Shown here one piece after another: positions 54,321 to 63,887 of a stretch of DNA of 64,000 nt. The first letter of the stretch is position 1; each line of letters starts with the position of its first letter. The notes below the pieces were generated by a model. That model ran no database searches. It was given only the letters and a program-made list of their open reading frames with translations, and had not been told where the DNA came from. A program made the position numbers and the translations under genes. The stretch covers positions 107,820,711 through 107,884,710 of the forward strand of contig CM041295.1 of assembly GCA_023052935.1 (NCBI GenBank). Reading direction: 5' to 3'. This stretch comes from Piezodorus guildinii. Taxonomy: Eukaryota > Arthropoda > Insecta > Hemiptera > Pentatomidae.

Positions 54321-54527
54321 AATTAAGGTAAAAATCATATTACTGGTAATCATTGAATCAAAATCTTAAAAATTCCAACGGGAACAGTAGCGACATCTGT
54401 GACAGTAAAGAGGAATCAAAACATTAGCGGCATCTAGCGGATGGCGCGTAGAACCTGCGCCTTGGCTCATCTGTATTAAATTGATTTTAATAAATATATC
54501 ATAAGATTATTAAGTATGAGTTTAAAA
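54321..54527 (+). repeat. linker between tandem R copies (second instance)
   Basis: Contains GGAACAGTAGCGACATCTGT and GCGGCATCTAGCGGATGGCG; collinear with the reverse of 42225-42454. Confidence 0.8.
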
Positions 54528-54735
54528 ATCACAACAAACGACTTTTAACTCCCTTGTTAAAACTAATTTAAAAACTTTTAAATAAAGTTAGAGAAAAGTT
54601 GAAAAAGATTAAAGAATTACATCGAGTTTGGTTGGAAACTTGTGTTGCAGATTAAATAATCTAGCAATAGAAATTATTATTTTCAACAGCCACTTAATTT
54701 CATGTTTTTCATTACTCTCCATTACCTTGTACAAC
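54528..54735 (+). repeat. R repeat, 5' part
   Basis: Starts with a decayed AATCACAACAAACGACTTTT and continues through TTTTTCATTACTCTCCATTA. It is cut off by a TA tract. Confidence 0.65.
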
Positions 54736-54738
54736 TTC

Positions 54739-54741
<3 letters not shown>

Positions 54742-54782
<41 letters not shown>
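54742..54782. repeat. (AT)n microsatellite
   Basis: A 41-base pure AT run between an R fragment and the gag remnant. Confidence 0.9.
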
Positions 54783-54783
<1 letters not shown>

Positions 54784-55412
54784 CATTTCCAAGTCAATTG
54801 TAACCTTGTCCCAGAGTTCCTAGTGAAGTTTCCTTTAACTTCATTAACTGCTGATGGTCCTAAATTAAGGGATTCTAATTGTTTCTTTACTTCTGATTTC
54901 CTAGCCATTTTAATAGCTGTTTTCAGGTTTAAGTTTTCATTCATCTGCATTCTCTCTGCTAAAATTTTGTCTTGCATGCATACAACTATCCTGTCCCTAA
55001 TTAATTAATCCTTAAAGGTCTTATAATTACACTTTACTGTAAGATTGTGTAAATCAGTAATAAAATCAGCAACTGGCTCTCCCAAATTTTGGATTCTACT
55101 ATTAAATTTAGTTATCTCACATATTACGTTAGTTTTGGGAGAAAAGTAATCATCAAACTTTTTAAAGACCTTTTGATAATCCTTGACTTCATCTGGAGTC
55201 AAATTCTAAAATTATTTCGTCTGCCTTGCCTGTCACCCATTAAATAAATTAATGTATTAACCTGCTCCTCTTTGCTAGTTTTATTGAATTGCGTGACAAG
55301 TCTAAAACGTTCAAAACGTCTTTTCATTTTGGCCATTCTTCAGGGTTAGGAAATGAAAAGGGTGCTGGGCTTGCAATATTGTAACCATCTAATTTTTCAT
55401 TTTTCTAAAAAA
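54783..55412 (-). pseudogene. Gypsy-type retrotransposon gag remnant
   Basis: Minus-strand pieces in order: NIASPAPFSFPNPEEWPKMK, RRFERFRLVTQFNKTSKEEQ, VNTLIYLMGDRQ, then LTPDEVKDYQKVFKKFDDYF, INxVICEITKFNSRIQN-like text and VADFITDLHNLTVKCNY, then DKILAERMQMNENLNLKTAI. This is the order of the retrotransposon gag domain of Gypsy elements, which builds the particle core. Frame changes occur near 55205 and 55010 and no start codon is in frame. No protease, RT or integrase follows: the (AT)n tract truncates it at 54782. Confidence 0.8.
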
Positions 55413-55524
55413 AAAAGGTTATGTAAAAAAAAAAAAATTAAACGACTCACCTAGTGTAAGAGTTGGTTCACTTAAAAGTTGATCGTCTCGTTATTTTCTT
55501 CTTTAGTTTTATTGACTTAATCAT

Positions 55525-55548
55525 CCCTCCGCTGTCACCATGTTGTAT
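55525..55548 (-). promoter_or_regulatory. possible primer-binding site region of the Gypsy-type remnant
   Basis: Upstream of the gag remnant on the minus strand lies TGGTGACAGCGGAGGGAT, in the place where a tRNA primer-binding site would follow a 5' LTR (preceding bases AATACAACA). The LTR itself could not be delimited, so this is tentative. Confidence 0.35.
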
Positions 55549-55808
55549 TAAGGAATCTTAACATAAATAAATTATAAAAACGCTTTATTAATAATAATTC
55601 ACATTAACAACCATCTAGTATATTTTATTATTTTCAATATATATATATTTATTTAATTATTTTTCTTTTGGAGGGGGTTAAAATTACTTTTAGATCGCTA
55701 AGTCGTATGTTAACTGGCCTTTACTCGGGATGTTTCTTTTTGATTAAGAGGCCGATTACTAGGTTAACCGATTACTACTCTATCAAATTATAAAATAATA
55801 TTAACACT
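55549..55808. other. no recognisable gene
   Basis: AT-rich; possibly the decayed 5' LTR of the gag remnant, but no opposite end was found. Confidence 0.35.
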
Positions 55809-56048
55809 AAGTTGAAACGCGCGCGCTATGAGAAAAAAAAAAATCAGACCAAAAACGTAATTATAAACCCCGGAAAGCACAATGGCCAATCCCTATACCA
55901 ATGAAACACATTAAAAATAAATGCAAGCTAAAGTGCAGGCGAGCGATAAATAATACAGCTCAAACAACGTAATCATAACCCTCCGAAAGCACATTAATCA
56001 ATCACTATATCAATAAAAAACATTATAAGTAAAGGCGAGTTGAAATGC
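55809..56048 (+). repeat. tandem repeat, unit about 115 bp
   Basis: Two diverged units: the first with ACGTAATTATAAACCCCGGA, the second with ACGTAATCATAACCCTCCGA, each followed by AAGCACA and a CAATCxCTAT word. A partial third relative lies near 56268-56320. A hammerhead-like motif lies between the second and third. Confidence 0.6.
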
Positions 56049-56128
56049 GTACAGACAAAGTAAAATTTAGATATGAGGCTTACGGTTGTAAGCATCCACT
56101 CACACTAGATAAATTTGTTCCTTTGCAC

Positions 56129-56156
56129 CTGATGATGAGATTTTAGCCAAAACGCC
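56129..56156 (+). ncRNA. degenerate hammerhead-like motif
   Basis: CTGATGATGAGATTTTAGCC then AAAACGCC. The CUGAUGA word is intact but the GAAAC word is changed, so it is probably inactive. Confidence 0.3.
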
Positions 56157-56159
56157 GTG

Positions 56160-56890
56160 CATTAATTTTTAATAAAAGAGTGGTGAAGATATAGATCAGC
56201 CTCCAATTTTATTCATAGAATTTGACCTTCACCTTAAAGAATCTACACCTTATTAAAATCTAGCTTATAAACTTAATCATATACCCCTGAACGCACATTA
56301 ATTAATCCCTAGTACGACCCCTCTCTTCTAAAAAATCAAAATCAATAATTATTTAAAAAATAATCGGACGATATTTATCTTTTTAAAATTTTAGCTCGTT
56401 AAAATCAGACCTTGACATCAAATATTTAAAAAAATGTAGATATGATATGCCAAAATTATTTTAAAAGACATATTTTAATTAAACTAATTATTTTTCTTAT
56501 AAATAAAACAGAATATTTCCGCGAACTCCTTCTAAGCCACTAGTCGGATTTTGATACGGTTTTCATAATCATTTAGGGTATCCATTTCTGACAGTTTTTA
56601 AGTAAAATAAATTGCAATTAGGTTTTTCATTGGAAGGGAAAATAAAATTTTCTATAATCAAGTCATGAAAAAATTATTCATGAATACCAGTAGTAATATA
56701 GACGTATAACGTACCGTTGGAAAACACGATATTTTATAAAAAATAATATACAATAAAATAAGTCGTACAAGTTAATAGAATCTTATGGAAATATAATGAT
56801 TGTAATGTTGTAATGAGAGAGGTTATGGTGATTCAGTGTTGCCACCGACAGTATCGTACAGGTGACATTCTTTCATAAAATACTAAGGAT
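56160..56890. other. no recognisable gene
   Basis: AT-rich. The words near 56545-56740 (for example ACGTACCGTTGGAAAACACG) recall R in the reversed sense but are too decayed to call. Confidence 0.4.
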
Positions 56891-56905
56891 TTTAGACATA
56901 ATATT

Positions 56906-56950
56906 TTTTTTTATTTTATTTTTTTTTTTATTGATTGAGAAATATTACAA
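56906..56950 (-). mobile_element. 45-bp LINE A insertion, the extreme 3' end only
   Basis: The sense strand reads TTGTAATATTTCTCAATCAA then AATAA and an A-rich tail; this equals the last 25 bases of the LINE A 3' UTR plus tail. A perfect 13-base duplication TAGACATAATATT flanks it at 56893-56905 and 56951-56963. Confidence 0.92.
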
Positions 56951-57199
56951 TAGACATAATATTACGTACCAAATCGTATTTAAGTTGTTAGAATAAATGG
57001 AAAATTGTTATAAATCCATAAACGAACATCGTTGCTAATTATTTCTACTTTTAGACCATTCCATGAAAACAGATGTACTGTTAACTAAATTGATTTTCTG
57101 ACCAATTTATGTCCCTTTTTTCTGTCAATGGTTAAATATTATGATTAATAGACATTATTTAACAAAGGTTGGAACGTTTAAAAAAAAACAAAAACAAAA

Positions 57200-57470
57200 A
57201 AGTAATTAGGTGCAAAATGCTGGTTATTAAGTGGCTCTTCTGGTTTGCAGATATTCATAAAAAAGTTTCTGTAACATCTCAGGAATATACGCTTTTAAAA
57301 TATGAAATTGAAGTTTCATAAAAATTACCATTTTCGAGATAGACTTACCACACACACACACAAAGACGGACCCACACACAGACCTTCTGGTGAAAACTGG
57401 AATGGGAACGTTTTTACGATCGCAGTACTTTCCCTTTTTATATATTTATAACATAGGTAAGGGAAAATTT
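57200..57470 (+). repeat. R repeat, 3' half
   Basis: Landmarks AGTTTCTGTAACATCTCAGG, GACTTACCACACACACACAC and the end ATAACATAGGTAAGGGAAAA. Confidence 0.75.
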
Positions 57471-57544
57471 GTTTTCCCGAGCAAATGCATCTAATATACA
57501 TATTAAAAGAATAGTAATGTACATCTATTATATAATAATAATAT

Positions 57545-57780
57545 ATTTTTTATTTATTCTGGGACTAGTCCCTTAAGAGTAATATGACAAGAAAATTAAA
57601 ATAAACACATTAGAGTCTTAGAGTATAAAAACAAACAAAAACAAAAAACAATACAAATCATGAACAAAAAATAATAATGATAAGTTAAAAGCTACTTCAA
57701 ATAAAAATATTGAAAATTAAACTAGATAATAAATAAAATAAGAAATATGTACATATATACAATGTTGAAAAAAAATAAAT
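57545..57780 (-). repeat. LINE F 3' UTR fragment
   Basis: TTATTCTGGGACTAGTCCCT followed by TAAGAG and AT-rich UTR; the same 3' terminus appears with coding sequence at 59893-60535. Confidence 0.65.
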
Positions 57781-57784
57781 TTAC

Positions 57785-58236
57785 ATTTGTTCAATAATTA
57801 TCAGGCCGATTTGCAAAAGAAATTCTTGGATATTTTTTTAAAACAATTTATTTATTCCAGTATCGCGACGTTTCAGCCTCTAGGGCCATTATCAAGCTTC
57901 AATTAAAGTCTCATTGCATTTATATATTTCCAACAATTCAATTACAACAACATATAATAAATTATTTTTAATAATTATGTCACCTACCATGCATATCCAT
58001 CTCAATTATCTTTTAATTTTACCGCTTTTCAGCAGCGTCGTCATATTTTTTTTTAAATGTTATTTTTCAAAAAAAAACTGTATTCCAAATATCATATTAT
58101 TTTTCATCATCAATTGAAAAAGGGATATATTTATTCAAAAAAGAAAAGAAACATTTTTTCCAACTTACTTAACAGTTTTCAGCTGCCTTTTAGGTGTTCT
58201 CGTGCGCGAAATCGGCCTGATAATTATCGAACAAAT
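57785..58236. mobile_element. 452-bp element with 28-bp TIRs and an internal hammerhead-like motif
   Basis: The left end ATTTGTTCAATAATTATCAG plus GCCGATTT and the right end, reversed, agree at 27 of 28 positions. The interior is non-coding apart from chance frames. A hammerhead-like motif lies about 80 bp inside the left end on the minus strand. No target duplication was found. Confidence 0.7.
57867..57896 (-). ncRNA. hammerhead-ribozyme-like motif
   Basis: The minus strand reads CTTGATAATGGCCCTAGAGG then CTGAAACGTC. GGCC-type stem II pairing is possible and the GAAAC core is intact, but CUGAUGA reads CUUGAUAA, so it is imperfect. Confidence 0.35.
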
Positions 58237-58984
58237 ATTAAAACAAAAGAAGAATAACGACAATGATGAGAAAAATAAATTTACATTTATTTATTTTTTT
58301 TTTTTCGGGGGATTTAATAATATACTAATAATATAACATGTGCAAAATACAACATAACATAAAACAGAATGCAAGGAAGTAAGGATATTAGGATATTAGC
58401 CCGTGGATGTGACAATCGGGATAGTTGTAAAAGTGTCAGGGATCAAGGAGTAGAACAGAGCTAATCCTAAAAATATTAATAGTTTATAAGTCCTTGGTAT
58501 CTGTCAGAAAGGAAAGCAATAGGTATTTAAATTGATAACACCATTTTAGACCGAGATTTAAACAAATAAAAAATAAATAAAACGTAAGGAGCTAAAACAT
58601 ATAGGAGATAATTGTTAGAATACTGAATTATGAATGTAAATAGAAAAGCATAACAAAATATTGTAGATAAAAAATTAAAATATTCCAAAACCTAAATAAT
58701 ATGTCTTCTTTAAGGAAACAATATAAATATTTGATAATAAGTCTGTAAGTTCAAAACAAACCTCAGGAAAAGTTATCTAAGTCGGTCTGTCTATTAATTA
58801 TTACCGCTGGACACCCATCGGCCTTCCGGCACCTCACACGACCACCTGAACCACACATATTTCATCTTTGCAAACACCTTTTTCTGCCTGGCGAGCCATA
58901 TAGTGCCTGTTGGCCGGCGTCGTCGCCTCGTTAACGTAAACAGGGTGCGGTTTGTTCTCCTCCCAGCCTAAGGTATATCTTTAT
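58237..58984. other. no recognisable gene
   Basis: It starts with a T-tract (58290-58304) that may be a retro-insertion tail. The part at 58795-58965 is GC-richer, with no recognisable motif. Confidence 0.4.
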
Positions 58985-59285
58985 ATATACATAAGCCTAG
59001 GGTATAGCTTTCTATATACGGATGGAAAGCTAAAAAAACTGAGAAAAAATGTTATCTTTTATACAAAGTTGTGGAAGGAAAATGTAAAGTGACGAATCGA
59101 GAGTAACCTAAGTGATTATTTCACATAATAATTTTATATTGTTATATTATTCATTGTAATATAAAATAGCTGTTTCCATCGAAACTGAATATAAACTTTT
59201 CAACTCTTTCCTATGTTCATTTGCTAGTTCTTAAATTGATTTTGTCGAATAAGGTAAGTGAAAGTCGTGTGTTGCGCGCACAAGG
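58985..59285 (-). repeat. R repeat, 5' part, reversed
   Basis: Ends AAGGTAAGTGAAAGTCGTGT then GTTGCGCGCACAAGG, the reversed R start. Confidence 0.75.
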
Positions 59286-59289
59286 TTTT

Positions 59290-59890
59290 TTTTTTTTATT
59301 TATTCTGGAATTCTATAGGAATGCAGTGAGGGACTGGAGCAAGAACTGAGTTGTGGTGGCTGGAGAACGTGGAAAAGCTTTCTCATTTTGATCGGACCCC
59401 AAGCCAAAGGCCGCTACGTGACAGAAAAATAAATCTTTGTCGCTGCGGCAGAAAATGAAGAGGGCCGTCAATGCAAAAGTACTTGCAACTTGATTTACGA
59501 TTTCGCTCTCACTTGATATTCAGCTGGCAATCTTGTTTAGCGCTTTTTTTTTCTCACAAGTTCCCCAACGGCCCATTTGTTATAGACCATTAATGGATAG
59601 GCAGGCCTACATTAATATTAATAATGGCTGTTACATTTCAATTAGTCCTGCCTCCCAATAATCGGGATTCTCCTGTAGAAATTATCCAGTGAAATCCCGA
59701 TAATTTATATTTCTTGGACTCCCGAGATAAATACGAATTAGCGAGATATATGAAATTTCAAATTTTAGTTTGAACAAGGCAAGAAATGTTTTATTGTGTG
59801 TATATTTAAGTTCAAAAACGTAAATATTGTAAATAGCAGCATGATCTAAGAAGAGAAAAATTTAATTTTAATTCTAATACCAGACTTGTA
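59290..59890. other. no recognisable gene
   Basis: Mixed composition with no motif or repeat that I can name. Confidence 0.4.
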
Positions 59891-59892
59891 GA

Positions 59893-60535
59893 AATAGAAT
59901 AGAAAATAATCTTTATTCTGGGACATAGTCCCTTAAGAACAACAAATATGTACAATTAAAGTATACATTGTATCTGACCAAAAGACCAAATGATCATGAT
60001 TAATTCTTATTTACAATGGTGTAAGAAGCAATAAAAAAAAAAAAAAAAAAGGAATATATCTATACAATAAAACAAAAGAGTAAAATAAATAAACTACTTC
60101 AGATGCATACTTTTGCTGAACAAAACTAAATTTAAAAAGATTAATAAATTAAGTAAGGTATGATCAATAAATAATATTTCCTTTTTACATTCAAAATCTG
60201 ATTTTTTTATATAAAACCTCATTGCTGTTGAGCGTCTGTTTGGGAATACAGGAGGTATTGGAACAGTTGGGACTTGAATGATGATAGAGATGAAGCATGG
60301 CGGATATGAGTAGGTAGGGAATTCCAGAGATTTGCAGAGCGGACAAGAAAGGAATGATCAAAAGTTGTTGTTCTATGGGTAGGAATGTAAAGGTTAGAAT
60401 GGCGGGACCTTGTTTCGAGGGAGTCGATTGACGATTTAAATTGTAGAAGACTGTGGATATAAGGAGGGAGCTTGGTTTGGTACCTCCCAATGGAGAGGCT
60501 TATTGTTCTATTAAGAACGAAATAAAGCTATTATT
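59893..60535 (-). mobile_element. LINE F copy, 5'-truncated
   Basis: Antisense LINE with a short coding end (60219-60535) and a 3' UTR. It terminates in TTAAGGGACTATGTCCCAGA, a palindromic hairpin, then AATAAAG and TTCTATTCTATT on the sense strand. The same end occurs at 57545. Confidence 0.75.
60219..60535 (-). pseudogene. LINE F reverse transcriptase C-terminal fragment
   Basis: The open frame of about 105 codons lacks an ATG: LYFVLNRTISLSIGRYQTKL, then SSIDSLETRSRHSNLYIPTH, FDHSFLVRSANLWNSLPTHI, ASSLSSFKSQLFQYL and the stop TGA. The RSANLWNSLPxxIRxxxSLxxFKxxL block is the standard C-terminal region of CR1/RTE-like LINE polymerases. RT palm and endonuclease are absent. Another frame of similar length over this region is only a shadow. 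Confidence 0.75.
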
Positions 60536-60635
60536 ATTATTATGAAATTTCAGGGTTTTGAATTGTCGGGGTAAAAAGGAGGGGAAGAATCTGGCGCGTG
60601 AATAAACCATTTTTACTTCTTAATAATGTTCAAAA

Positions 60636-60751
60636 ATCTGGACGCGCAACACATGACATTCACTTACCACCGCTGTTAAATTAAATTTAAGAATTTTTAA
60701 ATACAGTTAGAGATAAAAAAATTAAAGAGTTTTGATGGAAAAATGTGTTTT
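60636..60751 (+). repeat. R repeat, left part
   Basis: Starts ATCTGGACGCGCAACACATG and runs to GATGGAAAAATGTGTTTT, where LINE G is inserted. Confidence 0.8.
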
Positions 60752-61653
60752 TTTTTTGTTTTTTTTTGCAGGAATTGGCCATCAAGGACCACGTGGATAT
60801 TATTCTGTCTTCTTCACCTTCCTTTTTCTCCAATATTCTTTCATCTTCCTGGACTGTTCCTCCCGCTCTTCCTTTGTCCATTTTCTACCCTGTTTCTTTG
60901 TTTTTTCCTGTAAGAACCCCAACTTCTTTTTTTTTCTTCCCGAAAAGCTCTCTATCTAAGCAGTCTATTTTCTTGATTTTTGACCAATCGTGTTCCTCTT
61001 TTATTTGCTTTGCATAACCACCCATATTCTTATAACCTAGAACTTTGTCAAAAATCTGTTTGTTCATTCTTACCATATGGCCATAAATCCTCAGTCTCCT
61101 AGTTCTGATGACTACTTGAAGGTTTTCCAAATTTCTATATATTTCTTCATTGGATTTTAGCCTGTATCCCTCTTGTGAAATCTTGAGAAATGTCTCAAGA
61201 CTCGGAAGGCAAGCAGTTTTCATACCATACAATATTGTTGGTCTTACTACTGTACAGTAGTTCCTTATTTTTGCATTGGAGGATAAACTTTTCTTACTGT
61301 AAATGCTTCTAGTTGCAAAGTATAGTCTTTCTAGTTTGGCTAATCTTTCATCTAGGCCTGCTTTATCTATCCCGTTGTTGCATATTATCTTCCCCAAGAT
61401 ATTTGAACTTTTTAGTCACTTTTATTTGTCCATATTTTGTGGCCAAAATTTTCTTGTCATAACTTGCATTTGTTGTCATCATCTCCGTCTTTTCGTAGGA
61501 AATTCGGAGACCTGTTTTCTCAGATATTTCTTTTAGGGTGTTAATCTGTTTTATAGCTTCCTCCTCAGTTACCGCTGGCAGAGCTAGATCATCTGCAAAG
61601 GCCAGACACTTTACTCTCACATTGTCTTTTTTTGTTCCAATTACTGCACCTGC
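60752..61653 (-). mobile_element. LINE G copy, 5'-truncated, inserted in R
   Basis: A 12-base duplication AAAATGTGTTTT lies at 60740-60751 and 61654-61665. The tail is a T-rich end on the plus strand. R continues immediately after 61653. Confidence 0.9.
60885..61653 (-). pseudogene. LINE G reverse transcriptase fragment with FADD box
   Basis: Starts AGAVIGTKKDNVRVKCLAFA with FADDLALPA, the second catalytic block, then EKTGLRISYEKTEMM and IKVTKKFKYLGE. A frameshift near 61380 leads to NGIDKAGLDERLAKLERLYF, NYCTVVRPTILYGMKTACLP, RTRRLRIYGHMVRMN and a Lys-rich end with TAG near 60885. The RLRIYGHMVRM block is the C-terminal 'RLxWxGHxxRM' motif of RTE-like and related LINEs. The first catalytic Asp block and the endonuclease were lost by truncation. 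Confidence 0.8.
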
Positions 61654-62208
61654 AAAATGTGTTTTATTATATATTAACAACAATTAGTTAGTTTTATCGG
61701 CTTTTAATTACTCTCCATTATTTTTTACTATTTTTGGTATAAGATAATAATTTTTCTAAATTATTCAGCTTACCAACGGTATATTATAAATCTATATTAC
61801 TGTTCATAAGGTTAAAAACACGAATATTACATTAAAAATATATTTTTCTCTTTTCTTCTATAGTTGGATATCTAATTCGTTCAACTTGTATATTTAGCCG
61901 TTTTTTTATCAACGCTAACAAGATAATGTGGAAATTTTTTTTTCTCGAATCATTCGAATCTACAAAATTAAAGGTACTTCAGTAAAAGATCATTTACAAT
62001 GCCGGCACTTAAACCCTGCCAGATTACTTCAATCAGAATGAAACCTACCTCATATTAAAGCCCATTAAATTTACATCGATATAGAGAGTTTAATCAAAAT
62101 CTTGAACGCGACTTGGTTATTAGGACCCAGAGGACCCTATAACGAGTATTTCAGTTGAAAACTGGAATTTGAAAATGTTTACGATCCCAATTATTGCTTT
62201 TACTATAT
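61654..62208 (+). repeat. R repeat, right part
   Basis: Includes the empty mariner site TATAAATCTATATTACTGTT at about 61785-61805, the GGCACTTAAACCCTGCCAGA block, and the R end near 62200. A deletion of about 170 bp removes part of the 3' half near 62104. Confidence 0.85.
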
Positions 62209-62501
62209 ACGCTGCTTAACAAAAAAAGTCGCGCACTTAGAAACATTGATTTTTTTTAAACTTTAAAACGATGTTTTTTTTTATTACTATCAGCAATTAA
62301 TAATTAGAAGTTTATGAAATAGAAACCCCTTTTTACTTAATGCAAACGAAAACATGATCTATGATATGATCGATAATGTAAACAATAACCTGAACTAAGG
62401 TAAGACTCACTTAACGAATAACAGTTCTTATTGCGATTTCGTAGCAACAATATTAAAATAAGTTTCAAATTTGTTAATTAGAATTATCATTAATCTCTAA
62501 A

Positions 62502-63887
62502 ATGGTAATAAGCGCCGAACAAGTGTCCAGTGCCGTTGCTATAGTCGAAAATGACCGACCATAGTCAGAGAAACGCTGCTCGGGCATTAGGATTACCTGA
62601 AACCACTGTGCGTAGAGGGATCCAACGTTTCCTTGACACTAGAGTCTAGTGACTAGACCCAACAAACGCAGTCCAGGTTCGGGTCGCTCAAGAACGACAC
62701 AGTCACGAGATGATCAGTTTATTTTAATCCATATTCTTCGAAATCGCTTTTCTACTGCTTCTAAGGCTGCACAAAAGCCTCCGTGTGGTTCTTGATGTTT
62801 CAATTAGTACCAAAACCGTCAGAAGAAGACTTGCTGAAATGAGCTTACATTCCAGAGGGGTAGCTACAGGTCCACAGTTCACTGTAAATCATCGAAGAGC
62901 CCGCTTAGAGTTTTCTCGAGAGCAAATATCCTGGAATGAAAATGAACGGAGGATTGTACTTTTTTCCGATGAGTATCGTTTTTTACTTTACTCTCCAGAT
63001 GGACGTGCTAGAGTTCACCGAAGACCAGGTGAGCGTAATTCTGAATTCCTGGAATAATGCAATTTGGAGGTAGTTCCGGGATGGTGTGGGGAGGATTATA
63101 TCGGGAAGCGGAATTTGATCTCTATGTCTTCAACAGACCTTCCCTAAATGCAAATTTGTACCTAACAGAGATCCTTGAACAATATGTTATACTTTTTGTT
63201 CCATTTATTGGAGAAAATTTTATTTTTATACATGACAATGCTCGACCACAAACTGCAGACTGTGTTCAGCAATATCTTGATGATACACGAATCCAGACGT
63301 CAAGATGGCCAGCCTCGTGACCCTGATTTAAATTATCTGGCCGCGGCAGAGAGAGAGCTCAACATGCTTCCAGTGGAGACCAGGTTCGCATGCCCTGTGA
63401 AAGGAGGATTCACTTCGACTATTTTTAGACGGAGACACGTTGAGTGCGCCTTAAAGCTTTCAACTCTAAGCAAAGTATTTTCCCTTTCCTACAATCCCTT
63501 TTGCTTCAGAATTATCATCATTCCCACTTCCTATATTTCCCTTCAGAGTTTTCCTTTATATTATTCAAAATTAAAAAAAAAAATCAGTTGTTTCTGTATA
63601 AAACACTATTCTTCTGTATAAGCTTTGCATATCTGTAGTAATAGGCACATATACGTGAAAAATAATACACGTATAAGTGAAAAATTTATTATTTTGTCTA
63701 TAAGAAAGAGCCTCTGGCACTAAGGCAATAAAACCTATCTATCTATCCGGGCTGGAATGATACACGTGTGAGAATGATTATTAACCCTCCTGAAAATTTA
63801 CAGGAGCTAAGAGCAAACCTTATTAGAAGTACGCCTACAAGGCTCCAGGCCGTAATTCAAGCAAGAGGAAGCAATACCCGTTATTGA
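62502..63887 (+). pseudogene. Tc1-like DDE transposase, interrupted
   Basis: It starts MVISAEQVSSAVAIVEN. The helix-turn-helix region reads LGLPETTVRRGIQRFLDTR in a shifted frame after an early stop. From 62785 come VSISTKTVRRRLAEMSLHSR and FTVNHRRARLEFSREQISWN, then IVLFSDEYRFLLYSPDGRAR with the first catalytic Asp. SGMVWGG and FIHDNARPQTADCVQQYLDD follow with the second Asp. The third acidic block is only hinted at by RDPDLN (about 63320) before foreign sequence intervenes. The C-terminus resumes as NPPENLQELRANLIRSTPTR, LQAVIQARGSNTRY and TGA (63885-63887). Several stops and frameshifts make it inactive. It is a cut-and-paste transposase of the Tc1 group. Confidence 0.8.
63338..63752 (+). 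mobile_element. LINE 3' end inserted in the Tc1-like gene
   Basis: The interval separates RDPDLN from the following WNDTRVRMIINPPEN segment of the transposase. It ends GGCAATAAAACCTATCTATC, a CTAT-repeat tail typical of some LINEs, and contains mRNA-like sequence without a recognisable domain. The exact left boundary and any target duplication are uncertain. Confidence 0.55.

Noticed and set aside
60191..60490. 99-codon minus-strand frame with ATG-like start
   Set aside because: The neighbouring frame (60219-60535) carries the real LINE C-terminal motif; this one is its shadow.
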